From Gaiellasilicea sp963705515 (GTDB lineage Bacteria > Actinomycetota > Thermoleophilia > Gaiellales > Gaiellaceae): DNA of 64,000 bases. A program made the translations under genes and the position numbers. Below, piece after piece: positions 33,506 to 43,978 of the stretch. The stretch covers positions 186,001 to 250,000 of the forward strand of contig CAVPJV010000009.1 in the NCBI GenBank assembly GCA_963705515.1. The letters run 5' to 3'. Within the stretch, counting starts at the first letter, position 1; each line of letters begins with the position of its first letter. Under the pieces are notes generated by a model, which saw nothing but the letters and a program-made list of their open reading frames with translations, searched no databases and was not told the origin of the DNA.

Positions 33506-35578
33506 CTACGGGAGAGGAGGTGCCGGGGCCGAGGCGGGCGGTTCCGTCGCCGTATCCGCCGCCGTGTCCGTCGCCTCCGCGGCGGCGTCTGCCACCGTCG
33601 GGAACTCCGGGACGCCCGGGCCTGGCAGAGGAGCCAGGTCCGGATCCGCGGCCGCAGCCGCTTCCTCGTCGGGTGTCAGCGGTACACCGCTGCCGTCCTC
33701 CGTGCCCTGATCACCGGCTGCGTCCTCCCAGGAGACGTCGCTCCAGGAGACGTCGCTCCAGGAGACGTCGCTCCAGGAGACGTCGCTCCACGAGACCGCG
33801 TCCCAGGAGACGTCGCTCCAGGAGACGTCCGTCCACGAGACCGCGTCCCAGGAGACGTTCGCCTTGACCACGTCCGACCAGCTGACCGCGTCGAAGACCG
33901 TCAGGCCCGTCGACGGGTCGACCTTGAGGAACTGGTCGAGCGCCCGGTTCGGGTTGGACGTCTGCGTCGCGTTGTACACGGCGCGAACCGCGTTGACCTG
34001 ACCGACGCCGCACGAGCGGTTCTCGGCCATCGGGACCGGCCGGGCCCGCCGCATGAGCGCGCCCTTGACCTGATCGGGCGTCATGTCCGGGTTCCGGGCG
34101 AGGATCTGAGCCGCGATCCCGCTGATCACCGGCGCCGAGAAGGACGTCCCGGACAGCTCGATGTACCCCGGGCTCTGCATCTTGTTGGCCTTCTCGGCCG
34201 CAAGCGTCGAGCCCATCGGCACGGGACCGACCATCAGCCGACCCGGAGCGCAGATCTCGGGCTTCCAGAAGCCGTCCTGCGTCCGGCCGTAGGCCGACCA
34301 CGGAGCGCGATCGTCGTCGCCCACGCGGGCGGTGCCGCCGATGTCGACCGCACCGACCGTGACCACGAACGGGTTGTTGCCGGGAGCGAAGAGCACGCCG
34401 CTCGGGGTCCCGTCCCTGCCGTAGTTGCCGGCTGCCGCGATCACCGTCACGCCGGCGTGCCAGAGCTTCGAAACCGCCTGGTTCAGCGGATCCTGGTAGA
34501 AGCGGGCCTTTCCGCCGCCGTGCAGCGAGTAGTTCGCGACCTTGATGTCGTACTGGTCGTGGTTCTGGAAGATCCACTCGGTCGCCGCGATCACGTCACT
34601 GGTCAGACCCGAGCCGGAGTCGTCCATGACGTCGAGCGAGACGAGCGGAGCGTTCGGAGCCACGCCGGCGTAGTTTGCCGCCGAGCCTGCCGCGATCCCG
34701 GCCACGAAGCTGCCGTGGCCACGACCGTCCCGCGCGCCGTTAGCCTTGCCGGAGCTGACGAAGTCGACCTGCTTGACGTTCCGCCCCGCGAAGTCGGGCA
34801 GGGTCGTGTCGATGCCCGAGTCCACGATCGCGATCGCCGGCATCTCCCTCGGCGTCGCATACCAGAGCATGCTGACCCCGGACTCGTACGCCCAGAGCTG
34901 CCGGGACGAGTACCTGAGCTGGCTGTACACCGGGCCGCTGTCGAGCAGCTGCACCGGCACGTCCTCGGTGATGATGAGACCCGGAACGCGGGCGAGCCTC
35001 GCCAGCCGGCGACCCGACATCTCGATCGTGACACCGTTGATGAAGTCGAACTTGTCACCGAGCTCACCGCCGGCGGACTTTCGGAGCAGCCTCGTGGCGT
35101 CTCGCTGGGCGCGGAAGCGCTCGCGGTCGGCCTTCGCCTTCTCCTTGCCGGCCGTCGTCTTCGACTTGGACGCGGCCTCGTTGGCAACGTTCTCAGCCTG
35201 CTCGGCCTGCGCCTCGTCGTTCTTGAGCTCCTGGTCGTCCTGGCTCTCGACGGTCTTGAACGCCGACTCTGCAGCCTTCGCGCTGACTGCGCTCTGGACG
35301 ATGATGTGGAACCTGTCCCTCGGATTGGCCTGCGCACGCTCGAGCAGACCCGGCTCCACGGACGTTGCCGGGAGCGAAGCAGCGACGGCCGGCGCAGTAT
35401 GGCCGGTGACGGAGCCCGCACCCAGGGACAGCATGAGGACCGCGACCATCGTGACGATCGCACCACGCCCACCCTTGCCCCAGAGGGCATTCGAGCGGTG
35501 CTCGCCGCCGCGGTTTCCGGAACCCCAGAGCGCACTCTTACGTACGTCTCCCGGGTTGCCGCCTGTGTTTCTTCCCAT
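33506..35578 (-). CDS. Subtilisin-like serine protease (S8) with SW-repeat tail
   Basis: 690 residues from ATG 35578 (ribosome site GGGAG). The N-terminus carries an ALWG motif twice (SALWGSGNRGG and NALWGKGGRG) before a hydrophobic secretion helix (IVTMVAVLMLSLGAGS, about residues 41-56). After a coiled, Lys/Glu-rich segment comes the S8 domain with Asp253 (IVDSGIDT), His288 (GRGHGSFVAG), Asn385 (AAGNYG) and Ser479 (GTSFSAPV). The C-terminal tail has a block of short SW-x-DV repeats (about residues 555-610), then an Ala/Glu/Pro-rich end. It is secreted or surface-exposed. The substrate is unknown. It shares the conserved upstream element with the GGDEF/HD-GYP gene. Confidence 0.87.
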   Translation of the reverse strand: MGRNTGGNPGDVRKSALWGSGNRGGEHRSNALWGKGGRGAIVTMVAVLMLSLGAGSVTGHTAPAVAASLPATSVEPGLLERAQANPRDRFHIIVQSAVSAKAAESAFKTVESQDDQELKNDEAQAEQAENVANEAASKSKTTAGKEKAKADRERFRAQRDATRLLRKSAGGELGDKFDFINGVTIEMSGRRLARLARVPGLIITEDVPVQLLDSGPVYSQLRYSSRQLWAYESGVSMLWYATPREMPAIAIVDSGIDTTLPDFAGRNVKQVDFVSSGKANGARDGRGHGSFVAGIAAGSAANYAGVAPNAPLVSLDVMDDSGSGLTSDVIAATEWIFQNHDQYDIKVANYSLHGGGKARFYQDPLNQAVSKLWHAGVTVIAAAGNYGRDGTPSGVLFAPGNNPFVVTVGAVDIGGTARVGDDDRAPWSAYGRTQDGFWKPEICAPGRLMVGPVPMGSTLAAEKANKMQSPGYIELSGTSFSAPVISGIAAQILARNPDMTPDQVKGALMRRARPVPMAENRSCGVGQVNAVRAVYNATQTSNPNRALDQFLKVDPSTGLTVFDAVSWSDVVKANVSWDAVSWTDVSWSDVSWDAVSWSDVSWSDVSWSDVSWSDVSWEDAAGDQGTEDGSGVPLTPDEEAAAAADPDLAPLPGPGVPEFPTVADAAAEATDTAADTATEPPASAPAPPLP

Positions 35579-35666
35579 CGTTCTCCCTTGTCCGCGCCAG
35601 GCGCGGGCCGCATGAAATCGCTCAGCTGGGCATGAAGCCGCCGCGTCAGCTGGTGGAACCGCGCAA

Positions 35667-35672
35667 ACCGTA
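35667..35672 (-). promoter_or_regulatory. Candidate -10 of the S8 protease gene
   Basis: TACGGT on the minus strand, 89 nt before the ATG at 35578; same relative position as TACCCT before the GGDEF/HD-GYP gene. Confidence 0.35.
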
Positions 35673-35681
35673 TGCGCGTAA

Positions 35682-35731
35682 ATGGGGCGATTCCTCCCCC
35701 TTTTGGGGCAGGGCCGCGGAAGTTCCCCCGA
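35682..35731 (-). promoter_or_regulatory. Conserved upstream element, copy B
   Basis: Partner of the element at 33409-33457 (see copy A for the shared blocks), beginning 104 nt upstream of the protease start. It also lies between the divergent protease and murT genes. Confidence 0.6.
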
Positions 35732-35775
35732 TCGAGGGATTCGCCTCCGGCGACTCGACGCCCTGGACAGACGGG

Positions 35776-35781
35776 TAGGCT
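35776..35781 (+). promoter_or_regulatory. -10 hexamer of murT (leaderless)
   Basis: TAGGCT, 9 nt before ATG 35791. No ribosome site is present. Confidence 0.45.
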
Positions 35782-35790
35782 CGCGACCTG

Positions 35791-37158
35791 ATGAGCGCCC
35801 GCCTCGCCGTCGAATCGCTGGCCGCGCGCGCGGCCTCGAAGCTCTCCCGCATCGCCGGCACCGGCGGCGGCACGACCCTGCCGGGCAAGCTGCTCTGGAA
35901 GCTCGATCCGGGGGCGATCGACGCGCTCGCGGCACGCCTGCGCGACGGATCCGCTGTCATCTCCGCGACGAACGGCAAGACGACGACGACGGCGATGGCT
36001 GCCGAGATCCTCGAGCCGGGCCGCCGGCTCGCCTGGAACCGCTCCGGCGCCAACCTGGTCTCCGGGGTTGCCTCCACCCTCCTCGCCGAGCGCGACGCCG
36101 AGCTGGGCCTGCTCGAGGTCGACGAAGGAGCGCTCCCGGAGGTCGTCCGCCGCGTCCGACCGAGGGCGGTGCTGCTCGGCAACCTCTTTCGCGACCAGCT
36201 CGACCGCTACGGCGAGCTCGAGCACATCGCCGAGCGCTGGCGTGCCGCGACGGCCGCCTTGCCGGCGGAGACCGTGCTCGTCGTCAACGGGGACGACCCT
36301 CAGGTCGGTGACCTGGCGCGCGAGCGCTCGAACGCGATCGCCTACGGGATCGACGACCCAAGACACGCCCGCCCCGCTCTCCAGCATGCGGCCGACTCGC
36401 GCTACTGCGTCCGTTGCGGGCAGCCGTACGAGTTTGCGGCGGCCTACGTCGGGCACCTGGGCGACTACCGCTGCCCCGCGTGCGGCCACGCGCGGCCGGA
36501 GCTGCAGGTGCGCGCGACAGAGATCGAGCTCGACGGCCTGCACGCCGCCTCGTTCCTGCTCGAGACGCCGGCCGGGGCGACACGCCTCCGGCTGCCGCTC
36601 CCTGGCCTCTACAACGTCTACAACGCGCTCGGAGCCGCCGCTCTCGCGCAGGCGCTCGGGGCGTCGCTCGAGGAGATCCGTGACGGGCTCGAGCGCTTCG
36701 GGGCGGCCTTCGGCCGCTTCGAGCGGATTCCGGCGGGCGACAAGACTGTGCTCGTGCTGCTGATCAAGAACCCCGCCGGGGCGAACGAGGTCGTGCACAC
36801 CCTGCTGGAGGGCGGCGCGCCCACACTGCTGGTCGTCGCGTTGAACGACGCGATCGCGGACGGCAAGGACGTCTCGTGGATCTGGGACGTCGACTTCGAG
36901 CCGTTGCTCGGCCGCATCGAGCGGCTGATCGCCTCCGGCGACCGAGCGGCGGAGCTCGGTGTCCGCTGCATCTACGGCGGCCTGCCGGAGGACGCGCTCG
37001 ACGTCGAGCCGTCGCTGGAGCGCGCGCTCGATCGCGGGCTCGAGCTGACGCCGCCGGCCGGCGAGCTCGTCGTCCTCCCGACCTACACGGCGATGCTGGA
37101 GCTGCAGCGAATCGTGGCCGAGCGCGGCTGGTCGAAGCCGTACTGGGAGCGAGCATGA
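35791..37158 (+). CDS. murT: Lipid II isoglutaminyl synthase, MurT subunit
   Basis: 455 residues. A Mur-ligase-type ATP-dependent enzyme that, with GatD, amidates the alpha-carboxyl of D-glutamate in lipid II. Visible: P-loop TNGKTTTTAMAAEIL (about residues 60-74), LEVDEGALPEVV, a zinc-ribbon insert with four Cys (CVRCGQ and CPACGH), a C-terminal domain with PGLYNVYNALGAAALA and LNDAIADGKDVSWIWDVDFE. The stop overlaps the gatD start (ATGA), as expected for a two-subunit complex. Confidence 0.92.
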   Translation: MSARLAVESLAARAASKLSRIAGTGGGTTLPGKLLWKLDPGAIDALAARLRDGSAVISATNGKTTTTAMAAEILEPGRRLAWNRSGANLVSGVASTLLAERDAELGLLEVDEGALPEVVRRVRPRAVLLGNLFRDQLDRYGELEHIAERWRAATAALPAETVLVVNGDDPQVGDLARERSNAIAYGIDDPRHARPALQHAADSRYCVRCGQPYEFAAAYVGHLGDYRCPACGHARPELQVRATEIELDGLHAASFLLETPAGATRLRLPLPGLYNVYNALGAAALAQALGASLEEIRDGLERFGAAFGRFERIPAGDKTVLVLLIKNPAGANEVVHTLLEGGAPTLLVVALNDAIADGKDVSWIWDVDFEPLLGRIERLIASGDRAAELGVRCIYGGLPEDALDVEPSLERALDRGLELTPPAGELVVLPTYTAMLELQRIVAERGWSKPYWERA

Positions 37159-37907
37159 GGATTCGGGTCGGCCATCTCTATCCCGAGTACCTCAACATCT
37201 ACGCCGATCGCGGCAACATCGCGGTGCTCGCGCGGCGGGCCGCGCTGCGCGGCCACGAGCTCGAGGTGACGGGGATCTCCGTCGGCGACGCGGTCCGTCC
37301 CGGCGTGCTCGACCTGCTCTACATCGGCGGCGGCCAGGATCGCGAGCAGCTCCTGATCTCCCCCGATCTCGTCGCCAAGGGCCCGGCGGTCGAAACGGCC
37401 GTCGCGGACGGTGCCGCACTGCTCGCGGTCTGCGGCGGCTACCAGCTCCTCGGCCGCGGCTACCTGGGGCGCCACGGCGACTCGATGCCCGGCATCGGCC
37501 TCTTTCCGCACGAGACCTACGCGGGCGAGAAGCGAATGATCGGCGATGTCCTGCTCGAGGCCGAGCTCGTGCCGGGAGAGCGTCGGACGATCGCCGGCTT
37601 CGAGAACCACGCCGGCCGGACGCGGCTCGACCCCGGCGCGGCGCCGCTCGGCCGCGTCGTCGCCGGCTTCGGGAACGACGGCGAGTCGGGCTACGAGGGC
37701 GCCCGCGTCGGCCGCGCGATCGGGACGTACCTGCACGGGCCGCTCCTGCCGCGCAATCCGTGGCTCGCTGACTGGCTGCTCTCCCAGGCGCTGGCGCACG
37801 CGACCGGCGGCGAGCCGCTTGAGCTCGAGCCGCTGCCGGACCGGCTCGAGGCCGAGGCGCACGCGGTGTCAGCGCAACGAGCCCGAGACCGCGGCGGCCG
37901 CTTCTAG
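37155..37907 (+). CDS. gatD: Lipid II isoglutaminyl synthase, glutaminase subunit GatD
   Basis: 250 residues, class I (triad) glutaminase: RIRVGHLYPEYLNIYADRGN at the start, catalytic Cys in LLAVCGGYQLLG, and His in TYLHGPLLPRN. It supplies ammonia to MurT. The typical MurT-GatD operon is preserved. The end overlaps the 3' end of the minus-strand decarboxylase by 39 bp. Confidence 0.92.
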   Translation: MRIRVGHLYPEYLNIYADRGNIAVLARRAALRGHELEVTGISVGDAVRPGVLDLLYIGGGQDREQLLISPDLVAKGPAVETAVADGAALLAVCGGYQLLGRGYLGRHGDSMPGIGLFPHETYAGEKRMIGDVLLEAELVPGERRTIAGFENHAGRTRLDPGAAPLGRVVAGFGNDGESGYEGARVGRAIGTYLHGPLLPRNPWLADWLLSQALAHATGGEPLELEPLPDRLEAEAHAVSAQRARDRGGRF

Positions 37908-39253
37908 GATCGCGCCCACGGATCGTTCGACGTCCTCGCGTGTCGTCCGGAAGCTGGAGACCGAGATTCGCATCGCGGCGCGGCCCTGCCAATCTGTTCC
38001 TCCGAGCCAGCACGTGCCGTCGGCCTGGACGCGGCGGACGACCTCACGCGTCGTCTCGTCGTTGTCGCCGAAGCGGACGAGCACCTGGTTGAGGACGACG
38101 TCGTTCAGGATCTCGACGCCCGGCTCCGCACCGAGGAGATCTGCGAAGGCTCGCGCGTGGTCGCAGCAGCGGTCGACGAGCTCGGCGACGCCGTTGCGGC
38201 CCAGCGAGCGAAGAGCAGCCCAGATTGCGAAGCCGCGTGCTCGCCGCGACGACTCGGGGACCCAGTCGGAGGGGCTGCGGCCGTCGGCGCGCTGGAGGTA
38301 GCTCGCCGCGACGGCCATCGCGTTGCCGTGCGACTGCGGGTGGCGGCAGAAGACGATGCCGCAGTCGTACGGGACGTTCAGCCACTTGTGCGCATCCGTC
38401 GCCCACGAGTCTGCGCGCTCGCAGCCCACTGTGAGATGCCGGAAGCGCGGGCTCGCGCTCGCCCAGAGTCCGAACGCGCCGTCGACGTGGAGCCAGGCGT
38501 CGGCGGCGGCGCACGCGTCCGCAATCTCGTCGAGCGGGTCGACGGCTCCGGTGTTCACGTTCCCGGCCTGGGCACAGACGATCACCGGGCCGGTCGAGCC
38601 CGTCAGCGCATCGCGCAGCGCGTCCGCACGCATTCGCCCCTGACCGTCTGCCGAGACGAGCTCGAGCGCACCGGTGCCGAGCCCCAGCAGCCGTAGTGAA
38701 CGGTCGATCGTGACGTGACGCTCTCCGCCGGCGAGCACGCGGATCGGCGGCGCTCCGTGCAGCCCGTCCCGCGTGACGTCCCAGTCCGCCTGCGCCAGGA
38801 CGTGCTGTCTCGCGGCGGCGAGCGCGGTCGTGTTCGCACCCTGGGCGCCGGTGACGAAGCCGCTCGAGACGCCGTCGGGAAGCCCCAGCAGCTCCGCGAG
38901 CCAGCCTGCGGCGACCTGTTCCGCCGCGGCCGCCGCGGGCGACGTGACGACGGAGAACGCGTTCTGGTCCCAGGCGCTCGCCACCCAGTCCGCCGCGACC
39001 GAAGCCGGCATGGCGCTGCCGAAGACGAAGCCGAAGTAGCGGCCTGTCTGCGACCCGATGAGGCCCGGCTCAGCAGCTGTGATCAGCTCCGAGACGACGT
39101 CGACGTCCTCCCCGCCCTCGTCCGGGAGCGGTCCTCCGAGTGCCTCGACGAGCTCGTCGTAGCCCGCCTGCGGGCCGACGGGCCGGTCGTCGAGGGTGTC
39201 GTGGAACTGCGCTGCGTAGTCGGCCGTGTGCCGGAAGAGGTCGTGGACGTCGC

Positions 39254-39257
<4 letters not shown>
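37869..39257 (-). CDS. PLP-dependent group II decarboxylase, copy 1
   Basis: 462 residues of the aromatic-L-amino-acid decarboxylase type. PLP lysine in DSWATDAHKWLNVPYDCG; VSSGFVTGAQGANTTALAAAR and AWLHVDGAFGLWASAS hold the cofactor region. The substrate (aromatic amino acid, other amino acid) cannot be stated; the sequence fits generic group II decarboxylases. It is adjacent to and overlaps a paralogue (ATGA at 39254-39257) with the same architecture; the pair is a tandem duplication. Confidence 0.87.
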
Positions 39258-40644
<1,387 letters not shown>

Positions 40645-40657
<13 letters not shown>

Positions 40658-41097
40658 AGAGCTCCAAGATAGACCGCCGGATCTCCCGACTGCCAGCGCT
40701 GCAGAAAGCGCTGGATCGGGGGGTGCAGAACGACGCCGTCGAGCTCGTCGAGCGCGAACAGCCGGTGCCCGCGCACGGCCTCGTCCTGCGACGCGACCGA
40801 CTCGAGCGAGCCGTTGACGTCGCCGGCGAAGATGATGTGGACGACGTGCTTCGTCACGAGCGCCCCCTTGGGCGCGATCGAGTCGACGAGCGCGATCGGC
40901 CCTTCGAAGGGCGGCGGCTCGATCCCCACTTCCTCCCTGATCTCGCGGCCGAGCGCGTCCATCAGCGTCTCGCCGGAGTGCACTCCCCCGCCCGGGAGCA
41001 GCCAGACGGACTTGCCGCGCTTCTCGTGCCGGCAGAGCAGCACCCCGCCGCCCCAGCGCAGCAACGCCGAGACCCGGATCCGCGGCTCCGCCCGCAT
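40645..41097 (-). CDS. Nudix hydrolase
   Basis: 150 residues from ATG 41097. The Nudix box G-x5-E-x7-RE-x2-EE-x-G is visible as GGGVHSGETLMDALGREI followed by REEVGIE. Family members hydrolyse nucleoside-diphosphate-X compounds; this one has no further specificity signs. Its start shares bases with the dUTPase stop (TGATG), so translation is coupled. Confidence 0.88.
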
Positions 41098-41546
41098 CAC
41101 GTCGCGCTCGACCCCACTCCCGACGAGCCGAAGCCGGCGGCGCCGCGCTCGCTCTCCGGCAGCTCCTCCACCTCCACCAGGTGCACGGACGCGACCTCGA
41201 CCAGAACGAGCTGCGCGATCCGCATTCCCGGCTCGATGACGAACGGCTCGCGCGCGTCCGTGTTCAGGAGGATCACCTTCAGCTCGCCCCGGTAGCCGCT
41301 GTCGATCAGTCCCGGCGCGTTGACAATCGTCAGGCCATGGCGGGCGGCGAGCCCGGAGCGCGGCACCACGAGCCCCGCGTACCCGTCGGGAATCGCGACC
41401 GCGACCCCGGTGCCGACGACCGCGCGCTCCCCCGGCTCGAGCTCCGCGTGCTCGCAGGCCGCGAGGTCCAGCCCCGCGTCGCCGTCGTAGGCCTGTGCCG
41501 GCAGGACCGCGTCGTCGCGCAGCCGCGCGACCGGCAGCTCCGTCAC
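41097..41546 (-). CDS. dut: dUTP diphosphatase
   Basis: 149 residues, normal trimeric dUTPase length. All five motifs are seen: GDAGLDLAA, VPRSGLAARHG, NAPGLIDSGYRGEL, MRIAQLVLVEV and the C-terminal RGAAGFGSSGVGS. It removes dUTP to dUMP and prevents uracil misincorporation. GTG start at 41546 overlaps the hflX stop (GTGA). Confidence 0.94.
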   Translation of the reverse strand: MTELPVARLRDDAVLPAQAYDGDAGLDLAACEHAELEPGERAVVGTGVAVAIPDGYAGLVVPRSGLAARHGLTIVNAPGLIDSGYRGELKVILLNTDAREPFVIEPGMRIAQLVLVEVASVHLVEVEELPESERGAAGFGSSGVGSSAT

Positions 41547-42871
41547 ACGCGCTCCGCCGCGGAGCTTTCGCCCGCGTCGGCGACGAGATAGCGGGCAAAG
41601 CGGCGCACCTCGCGCTGCGGCAGCCGGGCGCGCACGAGCACCCCGGCCTCCGAGTCCTCGCGCTCGTCGATCGGAGCGCCGAGTGCGTACAGCTCCGCGA
41701 GCTTGCCCCCTTCCTCGTACGGCAGCAGCAGCCGCACGTCCTCGTAGCGGTCGGCGAAAAGCGTCGCGATCCGGGCCCGCAGGTCCTCGAGCCCTTCCCC
41801 CGTCGTCGCCGAGATCTGCAGCGAGCCCGGGAAACGGTTGGAGAGCCGACGCCGGCCGAGCGGGTCGACCTGGTCGATCTTGTTCAGCACGACCTCGACC
41901 GGCACGTCGTCGGCGCCGATCTCGTGCAGCACGGAGTCGACGGCGCCGATCATCTCCTCGAGCCGCTCGTCGTCCTCGGAGGCATCGACGACGTGCAGGA
42001 CGAGGTCCGCGACGAGCGTCTCCTCCAGCGTCGACGCGAAGCCCTCGACGAGCTGCGTCGGCAGCCGCCGGATGAAGCCGACCGTGTCGGTGACGAGGTA
42101 CCTCTTCCCCTCGTGCTCGAAGCCGCGCGTGGTCGGGTCGAGCGTCTCGAAGAGCCGGTTCTCGACGCTGACATCCGCGCCGGTGAGCGCATTCAGGAGC
42201 GTCGACTTGCCCACGTTGGTGTAGCCGGCCAGGGCCACGGTCGGCGTGCCGCTGCCCTCCCGCTCCTTCCGCCGCGTCGCGCGGTGCTTGCCGACTTCCT
42301 TGAGCCGGCGCCGGAGCAGCGAGATCTTGCGCCGCGCGATCCGGCGGTCGGTCTCGAGCTGCGACTCGCCGGGGCCGCGCGTGCCGACGCCGGCTCCGAG
42401 CGCGCCGGTACCGCCGCCGAGACGCTCGAGGTGCTGCCACATGCCCCGCATGCGCGGCAGGTTGTACTCGAGCTGCGCGAGCTCGACCTGGAGCTTGCCC
42501 TCGGCGCTCGTCGCGTGCTGGGCGAAGATGTCGAGGATCAGCTGCGTCCGGTCGACGACGCGCGCCGTGAGGGCGTTCTCGAGCGCGCGCTGCTGCGCCG
42601 GCTCGAGCTCGTCGTCGACGATCAGCACCTCGGCGTGCGCGTTCTCGTAGGCCTGCTTCAGCTCCTCGAGCTTGCCCTTGCCGACGTACGTGCGCGGATC
42701 GGGATTCGCGCGCTGCTGGACGAGCTCGGCAATCGGTTCGACACCGGCAGTGCGGGCGAGCTCACGCAGCTCGCCGAGCTCCTCCTCGGAGTCGGCGGAG
42801 CGTGGAAGCACGGCGAGAACGAGCCCGCGCTCGGGCTCGACGCCCGAGCCTGGGTTTTGCCGCGTCGTCAC
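41543..42871 (-). CDS. hflX: GTPase HflX
   Basis: 442 residues from GTG 42871; longer in-frame readings overlap the dapE gene and are not needed. The N-terminal HflX domain includes RTYVGKGKLEEL and EVLIVDDELEPAQQRALE. It carries the glycine-rich linker GLGGGTGALGAGVGTRGPGE-like and the G domain: GYTNVGKSTLLNAL (G1), TTRGFE (G2), DTVGF (G3), NKIDQV (G4) and ISATTGEG (G5). It is a ribosome-associated GTPase. It ends in a GTGA overlap with dut. Confidence 0.92.
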   Translation of the reverse strand: MTTRQNPGSGVEPERGLVLAVLPRSADSEEELGELRELARTAGVEPIAELVQQRANPDPRTYVGKGKLEELKQAYENAHAEVLIVDDELEPAQQRALENALTARVVDRTQLILDIFAQHATSAEGKLQVELAQLEYNLPRMRGMWQHLERLGGGTGALGAGVGTRGPGESQLETDRRIARRKISLLRRRLKEVGKHRATRRKEREGSGTPTVALAGYTNVGKSTLLNALTGADVSVENRLFETLDPTTRGFEHEGKRYLVTDTVGFIRRLPTQLVEGFASTLEETLVADLVLHVVDASEDDERLEEMIGAVDSVLHEIGADDVPVEVVLNKIDQVDPLGRRRLSNRFPGSLQISATTGEGLEDLRARIATLFADRYEDVRLLLPYEEGGKLAELYALGAPIDEREDSEAGVLVRARLPQREVRRFARYLVADAGESSAAERV

Positions 42872-42899
42872 TGCCGGGATTGTGCCACGCTTGCGGCCG

Positions 42900-43976
42900 A
42901 TGCCCGACCTCGCGACCCGGCTGGCCGAGCGCACGCTCGAGCTGGTGAACATTCCCTCCGAGAGCCGGCACGAGGCGGAGATCGCTGCCCGCGTCCGCTC
43001 GCTGGTGCCCACCGCGTTCGAACCCGAGTACGAGGCGGACGATGCGTTCGTCTGGATGCGGCCGCGGCGCGACGACAGGCCGCTCGTGGTGCTCGCGGGC
43101 CACTACGACACCGTTCCGGCACAGCAGAACGTGCCCGGCCGGATCGAGAACGGCGCCGTCATCGGGCTCGGAGCGAGCGACATGAAGGGCGGGCTGGCGG
43201 TGATGCTCGAGCTCGCACGGGAGCTCGAGGAGCGCGACGTCGAGCCGGAGGTCGACGTCGCCCTGCTCGCGTTCGGCAAGGAGGAGCTCCCGGCCGAGTT
43301 CAGCCCGCTGCCGCACCTGTTCGACAACTCGCGCGTCGTGCACGAGGCAGAGCTCGCGATCCTGCTCGAGCCGACGGATACGACGATCCAGGCCGGCTGC
43401 CTCGGCAACCTGAACGCGCGGATCACCTTCCACGGCGTCAGCGGACACTCGGCGCGCCCGTGGACGGCTGAGAACGCGATCGAGAAAGCGCTCGACGGCC
43501 TGCGCGCGTACGCATCGATCGAGCCCCGGCCGGTCGAGATCGGCGGGCTGACGTTCACCGAAGTGGCGAGCATCACGCGGATCGAGGGCGGGATCGCGAC
43601 GAACGTGATCCCGGATCGCGTCGAGGCGAACGTGAACTTCCGCTACGCGCCCGACCGTTCGCCGGCGAGCGCGGACGCCTATCTGCGCAGCCTCGTCCCT
43701 GCAGGCGCGTCGTACGAGCACGCCGGCGACTCGCCGCCCGCCCGCGTCGTCACGGACTCGTCGCTCGTGCAGCGCCTGCGAGCAGCGGGCGACCTCGCAC
43801 TCGAGCCGAAGCAGGCGTGGACGAACGTCGCCGACTTCACCTCCCGCGGCATCGACGCCGTCAACTTCGGGCCGGGTGCGACCCGCTATGCCCACCGGCG
43901 GGACGAGCAGGTGGAGATCGCGGCACTGGAGCGGGCGTTCACGGCCCTCTGGCGCTTCGTCACGGGTAGCGTCTAG
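42900..43976 (+). CDS. dapE: Succinyl-diaminopimelate desuccinylase
   Basis: 358 residues, M20 metallopeptidase family. Metal-site motifs: VVLAGHYDTVPAQ, GLGASDMKGGLAVMLEL, FGKEELPAEFSPLP and the dimerisation domain GVSGHSARPWTAENAI. It removes succinate from N-succinyl-LL-DAP for lysine and peptidoglycan. It is followed directly by dapC and dapD, so the assignment over a generic peptidase is strong. ATG at 42900 is 28 nt from the hflX start on the other strand. Confidence 0.9.
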   Translation: MPDLATRLAERTLELVNIPSESRHEAEIAARVRSLVPTAFEPEYEADDAFVWMRPRRDDRPLVVLAGHYDTVPAQQNVPGRIENGAVIGLGASDMKGGLAVMLELARELEERDVEPEVDVALLAFGKEELPAEFSPLPHLFDNSRVVHEAELAILLEPTDTTIQAGCLGNLNARITFHGVSGHSARPWTAENAIEKALDGLRAYASIEPRPVEIGGLTFTEVASITRIEGGIATNVIPDRVEANVNFRYAPDRSPASADAYLRSLVPAGASYEHAGDSPPARVVTDSSLVQRLRAAGDLALEPKQAWTNVADFTSRGIDAVNFGPGATRYAHRRDEQVEIAALERAFTALWRFVTGSV

Positions 43977-43978
43977 CC

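Noticed and set aside
32144..35635. Very long plus-strand open frame over the GGDEF and protease genes
   Set aside because: Antisense to two genes with clear domain signatures and ribosome sites; no domain is visible; GC-rich antisense frames are commonly open.
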